Positions 8,283 through 18,919 of a stretch of DNA of 64,000 nt are shown one piece after another. The position numbers and the translations under genes are program-made. This stretch comes from Candidatus Pandoraea novymonadis (GTDB lineage Bacteria > Pseudomonadota > Gammaproteobacteria > Burkholderiales > Burkholderiaceae). A model generated the notes under the pieces. It was given only the letters and a program-made list of their open reading frames with translations. It did no database searches and was not told the origin of the DNA. Position 1 is the first letter of the stretch. Every line of letters starts with the position of its first letter. The DNA lies in assembly GCF_003004665.1 (NCBI RefSeq), contig NZ_MUHY01000004.1, positions 24,225-88,224 of the forward strand, in the 5' to 3' direction.

Positions 8283-11200
8283 GTGGAAAATAGAAAACGA
8301 TCGCTCGCGACGACAGGTGCGCGTTTGGCAGAAGAAAGGTTAGTTATACCCCACTCGCAGGGCATGTATGATGCGAGTCATGAGCATGATTCTTGCGGCG
8401 TCGGTTTTGTCGCGCATATCAAAGGGATAAGGAGTCACGCTCTCGTTCAACAAGGTTTGAAGATTCTTGAGAACTTGGATCATAGAGGTGCTGTTGGTGC
8501 TGATCCTTTAATGGGTGATGGCGCCGGTATTTTGTTGCAAATACCCGATCAATTTCTCCGAGAGGAAATGGCTAAGCACTCTGTAGTGCTCCCTCCACCT
8601 GGTGAATATGGCGTGGGCATGATTTTTTTGCCGAAGGAGCATGCTTCACGCTTGGCTTGTGAACAGGAGCTTGAGCGTACAGTCAAGGCTGAAGGACAGG
8701 TGGTATTAGGCTGGCGTGATGTTGGTATCGATCACGAAATGCCAATGTCGCCAGCAGTCAAAGCGACTGAGCCTATTATTCGTCAAATTTTCGTGGGCTG
8801 TGGGCAGGATATCATGGTGACGGATGCGCTCGAGCGTAAGCTATATGTGATCCGAAAAACTGCCTCCCATCGTATCCAAGCGCTCAAACTTAAGCATGGT
8901 AAGGAATATTTTGTGGCATCGATGTCCGCGCGTACTCTTGTTTACAAGGGCCTCCTCTTGTGCGATCAAGTTGGACGCTACTACCGTGATTTATCTGACT
9001 CCCGTATGGTGTCGGCGCTTGCTCTTGTTCACCAACGATTCTCTACTAATACATTTCCGGCGTGGGAGTTGGCACATCCATACCGCATGGTTGCACACAA
9101 TGGTGAGATTAATACGGTTAAGGGTAATGTCAACTGGTTGAATGCTCGTACGGGCGCGATTTCTTCAGCGGTACTGGGGAAGGATCTACAAAAGTTGTGG
9201 CCTCTGATTTATCCAGGACAATCGGATACGGCATCGTTTGACAACTGTCTTGAACTCTTGACAATGGCTGGGTACCCGCTTGCACATGCGGTGATGATGA
9301 TGATCCCTGAAGCGTGGGAGCATCACACGATGATGGACGAAAATCGCCGTGCTTTTTATGAATATCATGCGGCGATGATGGAGCCGTGGGACGGCCCTGC
9401 TGCGATAACCTTTACAGATGGTCGCCAGATTGGCGCAACCCTAGATCGTAACGGTTTGCGTCCGGCGCGTTATGCTATTACCGATGACGATATGGTCATA
9501 TTGGCATCGGAATCTGGCGTACTGCCTATTCCAGAATCAAGGATTATCAAAAAATGGCGTTTACAGCCGGGCAAGATGCTCCTGATTGATATGGACCAAG
9601 GCCGTATCATCGATGATACGGAATTGAAGAATACACTTGCCAACGCAAAGCCATATAAGAGATGGGTCGATGCTGTACGTATTAAGCTTGACGAAATTGA
9701 ATCAAAAGTTGAGTACGCTAGTGTGCATCGTGATATTACAACGCCGTTAATCGATTTGCAGCAGGCGTTTGGTTATACGCAGGAGGAGATGAGGCTTCTC
9801 TTAATCCCGATGGCGCTGAATGGTGAAGAAGCTATCGGTTCTATGGGCAATGACAGTCCACTCGCGATTATGAGCAATAAGAATAAGACGCTCTATCACT
9901 ATTTTCGTCAGCTTTTTGCACAAGTGACTAATCCTCCGATCGACCCGATTCGCGAAAACTTAGTAATGTCATTGGTTTCTTTCATCGGGCCGAAACCAAA
10001 CTTACTCGACACCAACAATATTAATCCACCCATGCGGCTTGAAGTATCTCAGCCCGTATTGGATTTCAAGGAAATTGCGAAGATTCGTCATATTGATCAG
10101 CATACTGGTGGGAAATTCCGTTCATATGAGATAAACATTTGTTATCCCGTAATTTGGGGAAAAGAAGGGATTGAAGCTTGCTTAGCATCGATGTGTGCAG
10201 AGGCGGTTGATGCGGTGAAATCAGGCTACAATATCTTAATTCTCTCCGATCGTTTGACGAATGGGGATCGGGTCGCAATTTCGGCATTACTGGCGACATC
10301 CGCAGTCCATCATCATTTGGTGTTACATGGCTTGCGTACCAGTACTGGACTAGTGGTTGAAACGGCGTCTGCCCGTGAGGTACATCATTTTGCTTTGCTA
10401 GCGGGATATGGTGCGGAAGCGGTACATCCATATTTGGCAATGGAGTCTTTAGTGGTGATCGCCAAGACCCAGCTGAAAGAGAATTTGACACCAGAAAAGG
10501 CTATTAATAATTTTGTGAAGGCGGTTGGAAAAGGTCTTCACAAGGTCATGTCGAAAATGGGTATTTCGACATATATGTCTTACACGGGAGCACAGATTTT
10601 CGAGGCTATTGGTCTGTCGAGCGAGCTAGTGAACAATTATTTTAAGGGGACAGCTTCGAACGTTGGTGGGATTGGTATTTTTCATGTCGCCGAGGAGGCT
10701 TTACGTTTGCATCGTGATGCATTTAACGACAATAAGGTGATTGTAAATGCGCTTGATGTCGGTGGCGAATATGCTTACCGTACTCAAGGTGAAGATCATA
10801 TGTGGACACCGGATACGCTTGCTAAGCTACAACATTCGACACGTGAAAATTCCTACCAAACTTACAAAGAATATGCAAATCTCGTAAATGATCAAAGTAA
10901 GCGCCAGATGACGTTGCGGGGATTGTTCGAGTTCCGTGTTGATCCAAAACGTGCTATTGCGTTGGATCAAGTGGAGCCGGCACACAGTATTGTGAAGCGT
11001 TTTGCTACAGGTGCTATGTCGCTTGGTTCGATTTCGATTGAAGCACACGCGACATTGGCTCTTGCCATGAATCGGATCGGAGGTAAGTCGAACACAGGAG
11101 AAGGCGGGGAAGATGATCGTCGTTATCGTAATGAGCTGAATCGGATTTCTATCAAAAATGGCGATACGCTTGCATCAATTGTTGGTCACGATGTGATCGT

Positions 11201-13028
11201 GTCAGATCTTGAACTCCAAGATGGCGATTCATTGCGTTCGAAGATTAAGCAAGTAGCTTCTGGACGTTTTGGTGTGACGGCCGATTATTTGGTTTCAGCC
11301 GATCAGATTCAGATCAAGATGGCGCAAGGTGCAAAACCAGGTGAAGGAGGTCAACTACCGGGTGATAAGGTCACGAAATATATAGGTAAACTACGTTACG
11401 CTGTGCCAGGTGTCGGCCTGATTTCACCCCCACCACACCATGATATTTATTCTATCGAGGATTTAGCACAGTTAATTCACGATTTGAAGAACGTTAACAG
11501 TGCATCCTCGATTTCTGTTAAGTTGGTTTCCGAAGTTGGAGTGGGTACGGTGGCGGCTGGAGTGACTAAGGCGAAAGCTGATCATCTGGTGATCGCTGGA
11601 CATGATGGTGGCACAGGTGCATCACCACTGTCGTCGGTTAAATATGCCGGCTCACCTTGGGAGATGGGTTTGGCGGAAACTCAACAGACACTGGTGCTCA
11701 ACCGTTTGCGTAGTCGTATTCGTGTGCAGGTCGATGGGCAGATGAAGACCGGACGTGATGTTGTAATTGGTGCATTACTTGGAGCTGACGAATTTGGTTT
11801 CGCGACAGCGCCGTTAGTGGTCGAAGGCTGTATCATGATGAGAAAATGTCATCTTAATACCTGTCCAGTTGGGGTTGCGACCCAGGATCCGGTTTTGCGT
11901 CAGAAATTTCGTGGTAAGCCGGAACATGTTGTCAATTATTTCTTTTTCGTGGCAGAGGAAGTTCGAGAGATTATGGCCCAGCTTGGGATTGCTAAGTTTG
12001 ACGATTTAATTGGCCGTGTAGATTTCCTTAACACGAAGTCTGGTATTGATCATTGGAAGTCGAAGGAGCTGGATTTTTCACGTATCTTCCACCTGCCGGA
12101 TGTTGAAGGCATAGTTCCTCGTTTGCATGTTGAATTTCAAGATCACGGTCTGAAACAGGCATTGGATCATATATTGATCAAAAAATCCCTGCCGGCACTG
12201 GAGAAGGGTGAGCATGTGTCATTCATTCAGTCGATACGTAACCGGAATCGTACCGTCGGCGCCATGCTGTCTGGCGAAGTGGCTCGACGTTATGGGCACG
12301 AGGGTCTCCCAGACGATACGATTCATGTGCAGCTCAAAGGCACGGCTGGTCAGAGTTTTGGGGCCTTCTTGGCTAAGGGTATTACGCTGGATCTTGTTGG
12401 CGATGGCAACGATTATGTCGGAAAGGGACTATCTGGTGGGCGTATTATTGTTCGGCCAACGACTGATTTTCGTGGTAATGCTGAAGACAACATTATTGTT
12501 GGTAACACAGTGATGATTGGTGCGATTCAAGGTGAAGCGTTCTTTAACGGTGTGGCTGGAGAACGATTTTGCGTACGTAACTCGGGTGCGATAGCCGTGG
12601 TGGAAGGTACAGGTGATCATGGCTGTGAATATATGACGGGTGGTACAGTTGTTGTACTGGGCGAGACGGGACGTAATTTTGCAGCTGGAATGTCGGGGGG
12701 TATAGCCTATGTATTTGACCCCCATGGGATATTTGCCATTAAATGTAATACCACGATGGTTGGGCTTCATCCGGTATTGCCAAAAATCGAGCAAGAACGC
12801 ACGGTCGAAATGGCTTTTTGGCACTGTGGGCAGACTGATGAGTTCTTAGTGCGCGAATGTATCGAAAAACACTTTCAGTATACTGGTTCATCACGTGCGA
12901 AGGCACTACTGGAAGATTGGAACAGTGCCCGCGGAAAGTTCGTTAAGGTATTTCCCTATGAGTACAAGCGGGCACTAGGCGAAATAGCGAAATTCAATAA
13001 AAAAATCACTGATGACCTAAGATTATAG
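8283..13028 (+). CDS. gltB: Glutamate synthase [NADPH] large subunit
   Basis: Large (alpha) subunit of GOGAT, 1581 residues. It transfers the amide of glutamine to 2-oxoglutarate to make two glutamates, working with GltD. The class II glutaminase nucleophile is Cys38 in HDSCGVGF, which must be exposed by removing the N-terminal propeptide. The central domain and the FMN-binding domain with [12 protein letters not shown] follow. The [3Fe-4S] ligands are Cys1183, Cys1189 and Cys1194 in the [12 protein letters not shown] segment, and the C-terminal GXGXG beta-helix contains repeated GG motifs. I used the GTG at 8283; an ATG at 8364 lies only ten codons before the nucleophile. gltD follows 80 bases downstream. 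Confidence 0.96.
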   Translation: MENRKRSLATTGARLAEERLVIPHSQGMYDASHEHDSCGVGFVAHIKGIRSHALVQQGLKILENLDHRGAVGADPLMGDGAGILLQIPDQFLREEMAKHSVVLPPPGEYGVGMIFLPKEHASRLACEQELERTVKAEGQVVLGWRDVGIDHEMPMSPAVKATEPIIRQIFVGCGQDIMVTDALERKLYVIRKTASHRIQALKLKHGKEYFVASMSARTLVYKGLLLCDQVGRYYRDLSDSRMVSALALVHQRFSTNTFPAWELAHPYRMVAHNGEINTVKGNVNWLNARTGAISSAVLGKDLQKLWPLIYPGQSDTASFDNCLELLTMAGYPLAHAVMMMIPEAWEHHTMMDENRRAFYEYHAAMMEPWDGPAAITFTDGRQIGATLDRNGLRPARYAITDDDMVILASESGVLPIPESRIIKKWRLQPGKMLLIDMDQGRIIDDTELKNTLANAKPYKRWVDAVRIKLDEIESKVEYASVHRDITTPLIDLQQAFGYTQEEMRLLLIPMALNGEEAIGSMGNDSPLAIMSNKNKTLYHYFRQLFAQVTNPPIDPIRENLVMSLVSFIGPKPNLLDTNNINPPMRLEVSQPVLDFKEIAKIRHIDQHTGGKFRSYEINICYPVIWGKEGIEACLASMCAEAVDAVKSGYNILILSDRLTNGDRVAISALLATSAVHHHLVLHGLRTSTGLVVETASAREVHHFALLAGYGAEAVHPYLAMESLVVIAKTQLKENLTPEKAINNFVKAVGKGLHKVMSKMGISTYMSYTGAQIFEAIGLSSELVNNYFKGTASNVGGIGIFHVAEEALRLHRDAFNDNKVIVNALDVGGEYAYRTQGEDHMWTPDTLAKLQHSTRENSYQTYKEYANLVNDQSKRQMTLRGLFEFRVDPKRAIALDQVEPAHSIVKRFATGAMSLGSISIEAHATLALAMNRIGGKSNTGEGGEDDRRYRNELNRISIKNGDTLASIVGHDVIVSDLELQDGDSLRSKIKQVASGRFGVTADYLVSADQIQIKMAQGAKPGEGGQLPGDKVTKYIGKLRYAVPGVGLISPPPHHDIYSIEDLAQLIHDLKNVNSASSISVKLVSEVGVGTVAAGVTKAKADHLVIAGHDGGTGASPLSSVKYAGSPWEMGLAETQQTLVLNRLRSRIRVQVDGQMKTGRDVVIGALLGADEFGFATAPLVVEGCIMMRKCHLNTCPVGVATQDPVLRQKFRGKPEHVVNYFFFVAEEVREIMAQLGIAKFDDLIGRVDFLNTKSGIDHWKSKELDFSRIFHLPDVEGIVPRLHVEFQDHGLKQALDHILIKKSLPALEKGEHVSFIQSIRNRNRTVGAMLSGEVARRYGHEGLPDDTIHVQLKGTAGQSFGAFLAKGITLDLVGDGNDYVGKGLSGGRIIVRPTTDFRGNAEDNIIVGNTVMIGAIQGEAFFNGVAGERFCVRNSGAIAVVEGTGDHGCEYMTGGTVVVLGETGRNFAAGMSGGIAYVFDPHGIFAIKCNTTMVGLHPVLPKIEQERTVEMAFWHCGQTDEFLVRECIEKHFQYTGSSRAKALLEDWNSARGKFVKVFPYEYKRALGEIAKFNKKITDDLRL

Positions 13029-13108
13029 GCATCGAGAATTATATTTTCCACGCTACGTGGTTTGTCAGACAACCGTCTGTTTAATAGGTATCTATCCGCA
13101 GAAGAAAC

Positions 13109-14578
13109 ATGGGAAAGATCACAGGGTTCCTCGAATTTCAGCGCCAGCATGAGTCTTACGAAGCACCGTTTTCGCGCATTAAGCACTACAAAGAATTCGT
13201 TAGTGTATTGTCGGATGGACAAGCCAAGCTACAAGGCGCGAGGTGTATGGATTGTGGCACTCCGTTCTGCAATAACTTTTGTCCACTGAATAATATAATT
13301 CCCGATTTCAATGATTTAGTGTATCGCCAAGATTGGGAGACAGCTATTCAGGTGCTGCATTCTACCAACAATTTTCCAGAATTTACTGGTCGTATTTGTC
13401 CGGCACCTTGTGAAGCAGCATGTACCTTAAATATCAATGATGATGCGGTAGGCATTAAGTCGGTTGAGAACGCCATTATAGATAAGGCTTGGAACCAAAG
13501 TTGGATCGAACCAGAATTACCTAAACATAAGACTGGTAAGGCGGTGGCGGTGGTTGGTTCTGGACCGGCCGGTTTGGCGGTAGCACAGCAACTGGCTCGT
13601 GCTGGACATGACGTGACTGTTTTTGAAAAAAACGATCGTGTGGGTGGTTTACTGCGTTATGGCATTCCTGACTTCAAGCTGGAAAAATGGTTGATCGATC
13701 GCCGAATACAACAAATGGAAGCTGAAGGAGTTAGGTTCTGCACTGGTTTTTATATCGGCCGTGAAGAGCCAGATATGTTCATCAATAATTTTTCCAAGGA
13801 GATTATATCGCCAGAGCAGTTACAGGTACAGTTCGATGCTGTCGTTCTTGCTGCTGGTGCTGAGCAGCCCCGTGATTTGTCAGTTCCAGGTCGTGATTTG
13901 TCTGGTATACATTTCGCGATGGAGTTTCTGCCACAGCAGAATAAAGTTAACGCAGGTGATAAGTTGCAAAAGCAGGTGATGGGAACTGGTAAGTATGCCA
14001 TCGTGATTGGAGGTGGTGATACGGGTTCAGATTGCGTTGGCACATTGAACCGCCATGGTGCTAAGCATATTGTGCAGTTAGAACTTTTACCTAAGCCCCC
14101 GGAGACGGAAAATAAGTCGATGGTGTGGCCGTATTGGCCAGTGAAATTACGAACATCGTCTAGTCATGACGAAGGTTGTAAGCGTGATTGGTCTGTGACA
14201 ACGAAGCGCTTCGAGGGAAAGGATGGGAAAGTTGAGAAGTTGATCGCTGTGTGTGTAGAATGGAAAAATGGAAAAATGCAAGAGATTGCTGATTCTGAGT
14301 TTGAACTAAAGGCTGATATCGTGTTGATCGCCATGGGTTTTGTCTCGCCGATTCAGCAAATTTTTGACGCATTTGGTGTTGCAAAGGATGCGCATGGTAA
14401 TGTCCGAGCCTCGACACAAGAAGGTGTGTGCGCTTACTTGACTAATGTGCCGAAAGTATTCGCCGCGGGCGATGTTCGGCGTGGCCAGTCGCTTGTCGTG
14501 TGGGCTATTCACGAAGGACGCCAGTGTGCACGCGCAGTTGATTCATTCCTTATGGGAGAGCACGGGTTGCTGCGCTGA
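13109..14578 (+). CDS. gltD: Glutamate synthase small subunit
   Basis: Beta subunit of GOGAT, 489 residues. It takes electrons from NADPH through FAD and passes them by [4Fe-4S] clusters to GltB. The two N-terminal cysteine groups are complete: Cys46, Cys49, Cys54, Cys58 ([13 protein letters not shown]) and Cys97, Cys101, Cys105 (CPAPCEAAC). The FAD loop GSGPAG is at 150-155 and the NADPH loop GGGDTGSDC in the second half; [16 protein letters not shown] closes the FAD site. The ATG at 13109 was chosen because the downstream [10 protein letters not shown] start is typical. Cotranscribed with gltB and convergent with the ABC transporter gene that follows. Confidence 0.96.
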   Translation: MGKITGFLEFQRQHESYEAPFSRIKHYKEFVSVLSDGQAKLQGARCMDCGTPFCNNFCPLNNIIPDFNDLVYRQDWETAIQVLHSTNNFPEFTGRICPAPCEAACTLNINDDAVGIKSVENAIIDKAWNQSWIEPELPKHKTGKAVAVVGSGPAGLAVAQQLARAGHDVTVFEKNDRVGGLLRYGIPDFKLEKWLIDRRIQQMEAEGVRFCTGFYIGREEPDMFINNFSKEIISPEQLQVQFDAVVLAAGAEQPRDLSVPGRDLSGIHFAMEFLPQQNKVNAGDKLQKQVMGTGKYAIVIGGGDTGSDCVGTLNRHGAKHIVQLELLPKPPETENKSMVWPYWPVKLRTSSSHDEGCKRDWSVTTKRFEGKDGKVEKLIAVCVEWKNGKMQEIADSEFELKADIVLIAMGFVSPIQQIFDAFGVAKDAHGNVRASTQEGVCAYLTNVPKVFAAGDVRRGQSLVVWAIHEGRQCARAVDSFLMGEHGLLR

Positions 14579-14638
14579 GATTTTTTCTTAAGAGTGAAAA
14601 AAATAAAAGGAGTCCTTCCTGGACATTTCCCCTCATAT

Positions 14639-16333
14639 CTACTTAATGGGAATCTCGTTTGATTTGAGAGATTTTCTGGTTAACGTTAACGTGTGTTCGT
14701 GGAATGAGAGAAGAGTTTCCCGATGTGTCACGCTCACAATAGCGGTGTTTGTTAACTGTGTGCGTAATACTGCATAGATATGCTCTTCTGCTTCCGTATC
14801 AAGTGCACTAGTGGCTTCATCAAGGAAGAGATAGTCGGGTTTTTGTAGTAGAGCGCGTGCAGCGGCGAGACGTTGTTGTTCGCCTCCTGAGAGGCGTTGA
14901 CCCCAATGTGCTTCAGTCTGTAAATGCTGAACATACGGTCCAAGTTTCACCGATTCAAGCGCTGCGGAGCAGGATGCATCATCGAAAGCTTCAGTATCTG
15001 ATGGATATGCTAATGCCACTTTTAACGAGCTAATTGGCAGGTAACTTTTTTGTGGAAGAAATAAAAGTCGGGCTTTGGCGGGTGTTACAATGCATCCATT
15101 ACCGAATGGCCAAAGTCCTGCGATTGCGAGAAGGAGTGTGCTCTTTCCGCATCCGGATGGGCCACGAATCATCCAGCGTGTACCTGCTGGAATTTTGATA
15201 GAGCCGACTGTTAATAGCGGTGTGCCATCCGGTAAAGATAATCTGAGATTATCGGTAGCGAGTATTTTTCCTGTTGTATGTGTGATGTTTCCTTGGGCAG
15301 TAGGGACCTCGACCGCGCGCGAGAACTCTCGAAGCCGGTTGACTGTGGCTTTCCATTCCGTTAGCTGGGGAAAGCTATTAATGAACCACGAGAATGCGTC
15401 ACTCACATGTCCGAACGCATTGACTATGCGCATGAGTATGCCAAAAGTAAAAGCGCCAGCGAAGTAACGTGGTGCAGCGGCTATGACTGGAAAAATAATA
15501 GCCATTTGTGTATACACGGAGTTTGCTAGCATCAGGTGCTTTGTGTAATGCATAATTTTCCAGCAATTGCTTCGAATTTTATCGAATGTACTCAATAGCC
15601 GATCTTGTTCTACACTCTCGCCGCGATACAGAGCAATTTGCTCCGAATTTTCACGTAAACGGACCAGTAGAAAACGAAAATCAGCTTCTACCTTTTGTTG
15701 ATGATAATTCAAGTTCATCATCGGCTGTCCGATCCGGAAGATGATGAATGATCCACCAATCGCATAAATCGCTGCGACCCAAACCATATAGCCCGGTATG
15801 GAGACGTTCATAGTCCAGAGTGAGATCGAGAGTGCACCGGAAAGTGTCCAAAGTATCGTGACGAACGATAACAATGTGACGAGTGTTGAGAGAAGATTGA
15901 TAAATAGTGCTAACGATGTCGACGTCAATGAATGTAGATCTTCTGATATCCGTTGATCTGGATTGTCTACAAGATGCTCACGTTCAATCCAATAATACGC
16001 TTGCTGTTCGAGCCATTTGCGTAAGTTGAAGTTGGTTAGCCATTGTCTCCATTTGATCTCTAGCATCTGACGGAAATAGACTCGGAATGTGGTAATTAAT
16101 ACTAAGGTAAAAGCAAGCAATATGAATTCAAGTAGCGCTATTCTGAAAGCTGACCAATTGTGATCTTGAAGCGCATTAAAGAAATTTACATTCCATAGGT
16201 TAATGCGTACGTTGATATAGACAATAGCAAGATTAAGGATAATAACCAGTGCCAGTAGGCCACGACCTTGCCAGCGTTGTTCTGAGACCCAGTATGGACG
16301 GATCAACTGCCAGGCGCTAAGAGCTTGTGTCAT
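14639..16333 (-). CDS. SbmA/BacA-like ABC transporter with fused ATPase (YddA/BclA type)
   Basis: A 564-residue half-transporter. The N-terminal 330 residues hold about six membrane segments with features of the SbmA/BacA family (INLWNVNFFNALQDHNW, WRQWLTNFNLRKWLEQQAYYWIE, DNPDQRISEDL). The C-terminal part is a nucleotide-binding domain with Walker A GPSGCGKS, signature LSGGEQQR, Walker B YLFLDEATSALD and switch His in VSVTHR, all intact. Family knowledge: such proteins import or export peptides, vitamin B12-like compounds or fatty acids, and the rhizobial BclA/BacA members are needed for life inside hosts. The substrate here is unknown. It stands alone on the minus strand, convergent with gltD and divergent from thiO. 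Confidence 0.8.
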   Translation of the reverse strand: MTQALSAWQLIRPYWVSEQRWQGRGLLALVIILNLAIVYINVRINLWNVNFFNALQDHNWSAFRIALLEFILLAFTLVLITTFRVYFRQMLEIKWRQWLTNFNLRKWLEQQAYYWIEREHLVDNPDQRISEDLHSLTSTSLALFINLLSTLVTLLSFVTILWTLSGALSISLWTMNVSIPGYMVWVAAIYAIGGSFIIFRIGQPMMNLNYHQQKVEADFRFLLVRLRENSEQIALYRGESVEQDRLLSTFDKIRSNCWKIMHYTKHLMLANSVYTQMAIIFPVIAAAPRYFAGAFTFGILMRIVNAFGHVSDAFSWFINSFPQLTEWKATVNRLREFSRAVEVPTAQGNITHTTGKILATDNLRLSLPDGTPLLTVGSIKIPAGTRWMIRGPSGCGKSTLLLAIAGLWPFGNGCIVTPAKARLLFLPQKSYLPISSLKVALAYPSDTEAFDDASCSAALESVKLGPYVQHLQTEAHWGQRLSGGEQQRLAAARALLQKPDYLFLDEATSALDTEAEEHIYAVLRTQLTNTAIVSVTHRETLLSFHEHTLTLTRKSLKSNEIPIK

Positions 16334-16727
16334 GGGGTTTTACAGAGAAAAAGGTTGATACAATCTAGCGCTTGAAACCAATAGTGGAGTGGATACACTG
16401 CGATTTTGATTAGCGAATACGGCGTTATGTTATTGCATAATTTGTTTTTTGTCGAAAAACCATAGGCAAATCGATTAAGAAATAACATCTTTTGAAAGTC
16501 TGTTTCAATTTGGTTTGATGTGTTATGGACTGTCCGTGTTTATGTTCTAATTATTGCGCATGCAAAGGATACTTGGTGCACGGCAACGTAAACATGGTTT
16601 AAGGAGATAAAGGAGAGTATTACACTCGACCTAGATAATAATTATTTAAAAATTTTTAAACTCCTCTGTGCATGCTATTGTAGCGACAATCGTTTTTTCT
16701 TTTGCGTTAAGGCATGAGAGTTTCCCC
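16334..16727. other. Divergent intergenic region before thiO
   Basis: About 390 AT-rich bases between the divergent ABC-transporter and thiO starts. I looked for a TPP riboswitch, whose core includes a CTGAGA element, and did not find one on the thiO side. No small gene is supported. A purine-rich AAGGAGATAAAGGAGAG at about 16602 resembles a ribosome-binding site but is not followed by a credible frame. Confidence 0.4.
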
Positions 16728-17870
16728 ATGCGATCCATTGAGCTTTTTAGTGTTAAAACTTCCTGTCCGGATGTTGCAATTTTGGGCGGTGGTCTATCTG
16801 GACGACTTGTCGCTTGGCAATTGGTATGTGCTGGTTTGCGTGTTGCGCTGTATGAACGAGGAAATTCTGAAGGTTCTGCTGCAGCCGGCTGGGTTGCGGC
16901 TGCCATGCTAGCACCGTTGGCAGAATCCGCTATTTCGGAGTCTTGCATTGTTGAGATGGGCACACTTGGCTTAGAACGTTGGCCTTCCTTAATAGAACGA
17001 TTGCCAGAACCTGTTTTTTTTCAGCGCACAGGGACATTGGTTGTTTGGCATCAACCCGATCGTTCTGAAGCGGAGATGTTTGAGCGTCGCATGCGGACCA
17101 ATGCGCCAGAAGCGTTGTTACGTGGAGGTGTTGAATCTCTTATTGGCGCACGGTTGTGGGAGATTGAACCTGCCCTAAAACATCGTTTTCATGAAGGTTG
17201 GTGGTTTCCGAACGAAGGTCAGCTCGATAGTCGTCAACTGTTAAAATCTTTGGCTTCCGGATTAGAGAAAGCCGGTGTTGCTCTGCATTGGCACACTGGT
17301 ATTGAAGAAGGACACTATCCGGAGGCCCGACTTGTTATTGATTGTCGTGGCCTGGGTGCACGAATAGCATTCTCTAGGTTGCGTGGTGTGCGAGGTGAGG
17401 TCGTCCGAATTCATGCGCCAGGGGTTGGTTTGCGGCGGCCGGTCCGATTGCTACATCCACGCTATCCAATTTATATCGCGCCTAAGGAAAGTGACCGATA
17501 TGTGATTGGTGCAACGGAACTGGAGTCTGAAGATATGTCGCCGATGACTGTCCGTTCGGCTTTGGAGCTTTTGTCGGCAGCCTTCTCTTTACATCCTGCA
17601 TTTGGGGAGGCGCGCATTCTTGAACTAAACGTTAATTGCCGACCAGCATTACCTGACCATTTACCTTGTGTGCAGTGGGATGGTAAGTGCACTTTGCGTC
17701 TTAATGGCTTATATCGTCATGGGTATTTGCTCGCCCCAGTAGTTACTGGTGAGATATGTGCTTTGGCAATAAAGATTCTTGAGCTGGCAGCGGTTGGCCG
17801 TTCACTCGATTGGGATAACTGGAGAGCAGGACGGCAATGGCCGTCCTTGTTTCAATTTAAATCAGAATGA
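16728..17870 (+). CDS. thiO: FAD-dependent glycine oxidase-like protein ThiO
   Basis: Flavoprotein of the D-amino-acid/glycine oxidase family, 380 residues, expected to oxidise glycine to iminoglycine (dehydroglycine) for thiazole formation in thiamine synthesis. The dinucleotide-binding GGGLSG is at residues 20-25, with the conserved RLVAWQL helix and YERG at the end of the second strand. GLYRHGYLLAPVVTG near the C-terminus is typical of ThiO. I chose the ATG at 16728; in-frame starts upstream (16668) would add 20 residues before the Rossmann fold. Its stop overlaps the first start of thiS (ATGA), pointing to translational coupling. Confidence 0.87.
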   Translation: MRSIELFSVKTSCPDVAILGGGLSGRLVAWQLVCAGLRVALYERGNSEGSAAAGWVAAAMLAPLAESAISESCIVEMGTLGLERWPSLIERLPEPVFFQRTGTLVVWHQPDRSEAEMFERRMRTNAPEALLRGGVESLIGARLWEIEPALKHRFHEGWWFPNEGQLDSRQLLKSLASGLEKAGVALHWHTGIEEGHYPEARLVIDCRGLGARIAFSRLRGVRGEVVRIHAPGVGLRRPVRLLHPRYPIYIAPKESDRYVIGATELESEDMSPMTVRSALELLSAAFSLHPAFGEARILELNVNCRPALPDHLPCVQWDGKCTLRLNGLYRHGYLLAPVVTGEICALAIKILELAAVGRSLDWDNWRAGRQWPSLFQFKSE

Positions 17871-18076
17871 GTACTGCAATGAAGATTCATATTAATAATG
17901 AGACATTAACTGTGAGGGATTCGCTTACCCTTGCCGAAGCATTAGCTAATTATGGTGCTAAGTCGCCATTCTCAGCTGCTATCAATGGTTTTTTTGTCCC
18001 AAAAGAGCAATATGGGGCTCGCATCCTTGCCCCGGGTGATACTGTCGATGTAGTACAGCCAGTGGTGGGAGGCTGA
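17867..18076 (+). CDS. thiS: Sulfur carrier protein ThiS
   Basis: Ubiquitin-fold sulfur carrier, 69 residues, ending in the obligatory Gly-Gly (QPVVGG) whose C-terminus is adenylated and converted to a thiocarboxylate to donate sulfur for the thiazole ring. It starts at an ATG at 17867 overlapping the thiO stop; a second ATG at 17879 is equally possible and gives a more typical 65 residues. thiG begins one base after its stop, so thiO-S-G are tightly coupled. The length and the GDTVDVVQPVVGG tail fit the family. Confidence 0.92.
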   Translation: MSTAMKIHINNETLTVRDSLTLAEALANYGAKSPFSAAINGFFVPKEQYGARILAPGDTVDVVQPVVGG

Positions 18077-18077
18077 G

Positions 18078-18917
18078 ATGCTTAGGCAAGCGTACTTGAC
18101 GGGGAATCATAGTCCATCTGATGTACTTACGCTTTACGGTACAAGTTTTCCTAGTCGTTTCTTATTGGGGACAGCGCGTTATCCATCGCTTAAAGTACTA
18201 AATGATGCTATCGATGCAGCACGTCCCGCTATGGTGACGGTTGCTTTGCGACGCCAACTTTCGGGGGATGATGCTCAGTCGATGGGAATCACTTTCTTGG
18301 AAACGATCCGTCGGCTTGATGTACCAGTGTTGCCTAATACTGCTGGTTGTCATTCTGTCAAGGAGGCTGTCACGACCGCACATATGGCTCGAGAAGTGTT
18401 CGAGACGGATTGGATTAAACTGGAGTTAATCGGTGATGATTACACGTTACAACCGGATCCTTTCCACTTATTGACGGCGGCGGAGCAACTGATTAGTGAT
18501 GGTTTTAAAGTTCTGCCTTATTGTACGGAAGATCTTGTGTTATGCCGTCGTTTACTTGATGTCGGCTGTCAAGCATTGATGCCCTGGGGCGCACCGATTG
18601 GAACTGGTAAGGGAGTTATCAATCCCTACGGTTTTAAATTATTGCGTGATCGATTGCCTGGCATACCACTCATCGTTGATGCTGGAATGGGGTTGCCCTC
18701 GCATGCATGTCAAGTAATGGAGTGGGGCTTCGACGGAGTTTTGTTAAATACGGCTGTCGCACAAGCAGTACAGCCAGTTGAGATGGCGTGTGCTTTTGCT
18801 TCTGCAATTCGAGTGGGACGCGTCGCGTGGTTTGCTGGCCCAATGACTGAAAGAGACAATGCACAAGCCAGCACGCCTGTGGTTGGTGTGCCATTCTGGC
18901 ATCATGCAGGTACTTGA
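18078..18917 (+). CDS. thiG: Thiazole synthase
   Basis: TIM-barrel enzyme of 279 residues that condenses 1-deoxy-D-xylulose 5-phosphate, iminoglycine and ThiS-thiocarboxylate sulfur into the thiamine thiazole. The Schiff-base lysine is Lys114 in WIKLELIGD. Other signatures are LLGTARYPS, TVALRR, LPNTAGC, EDLVLCRRL, MPWGAPIGTGKG and the phosphate-binding DAGMG plus GVLLNTAVAQ. It lies between thiS and thiE with almost no spacing, which supports one operon producing the thiazole moiety and joining it to the pyrimidine. Confidence 0.95.
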   Translation: MLRQAYLTGNHSPSDVLTLYGTSFPSRFLLGTARYPSLKVLNDAIDAARPAMVTVALRRQLSGDDAQSMGITFLETIRRLDVPVLPNTAGCHSVKEAVTTAHMAREVFETDWIKLELIGDDYTLQPDPFHLLTAAEQLISDGFKVLPYCTEDLVLCRRLLDVGCQALMPWGAPIGTGKGVINPYGFKLLRDRLPGIPLIVDAGMGLPSHACQVMEWGFDGVLLNTAVAQAVQPVEMACAFASAIRVGRVAWFAGPMTERDNAQASTPVVGVPFWHHAGT

Positions 18918-18919
18918 CG

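Noticed and set aside
14580..14636. Possible terminator between gltD and the ABC gene
   Set aside because: Only a short GTCC/GGAC pairing was seen; too weak to call.
16334..16727. TPP riboswitch upstream of thiO
   Set aside because: No CTGAGA-type core or paired THI-element arms could be found.
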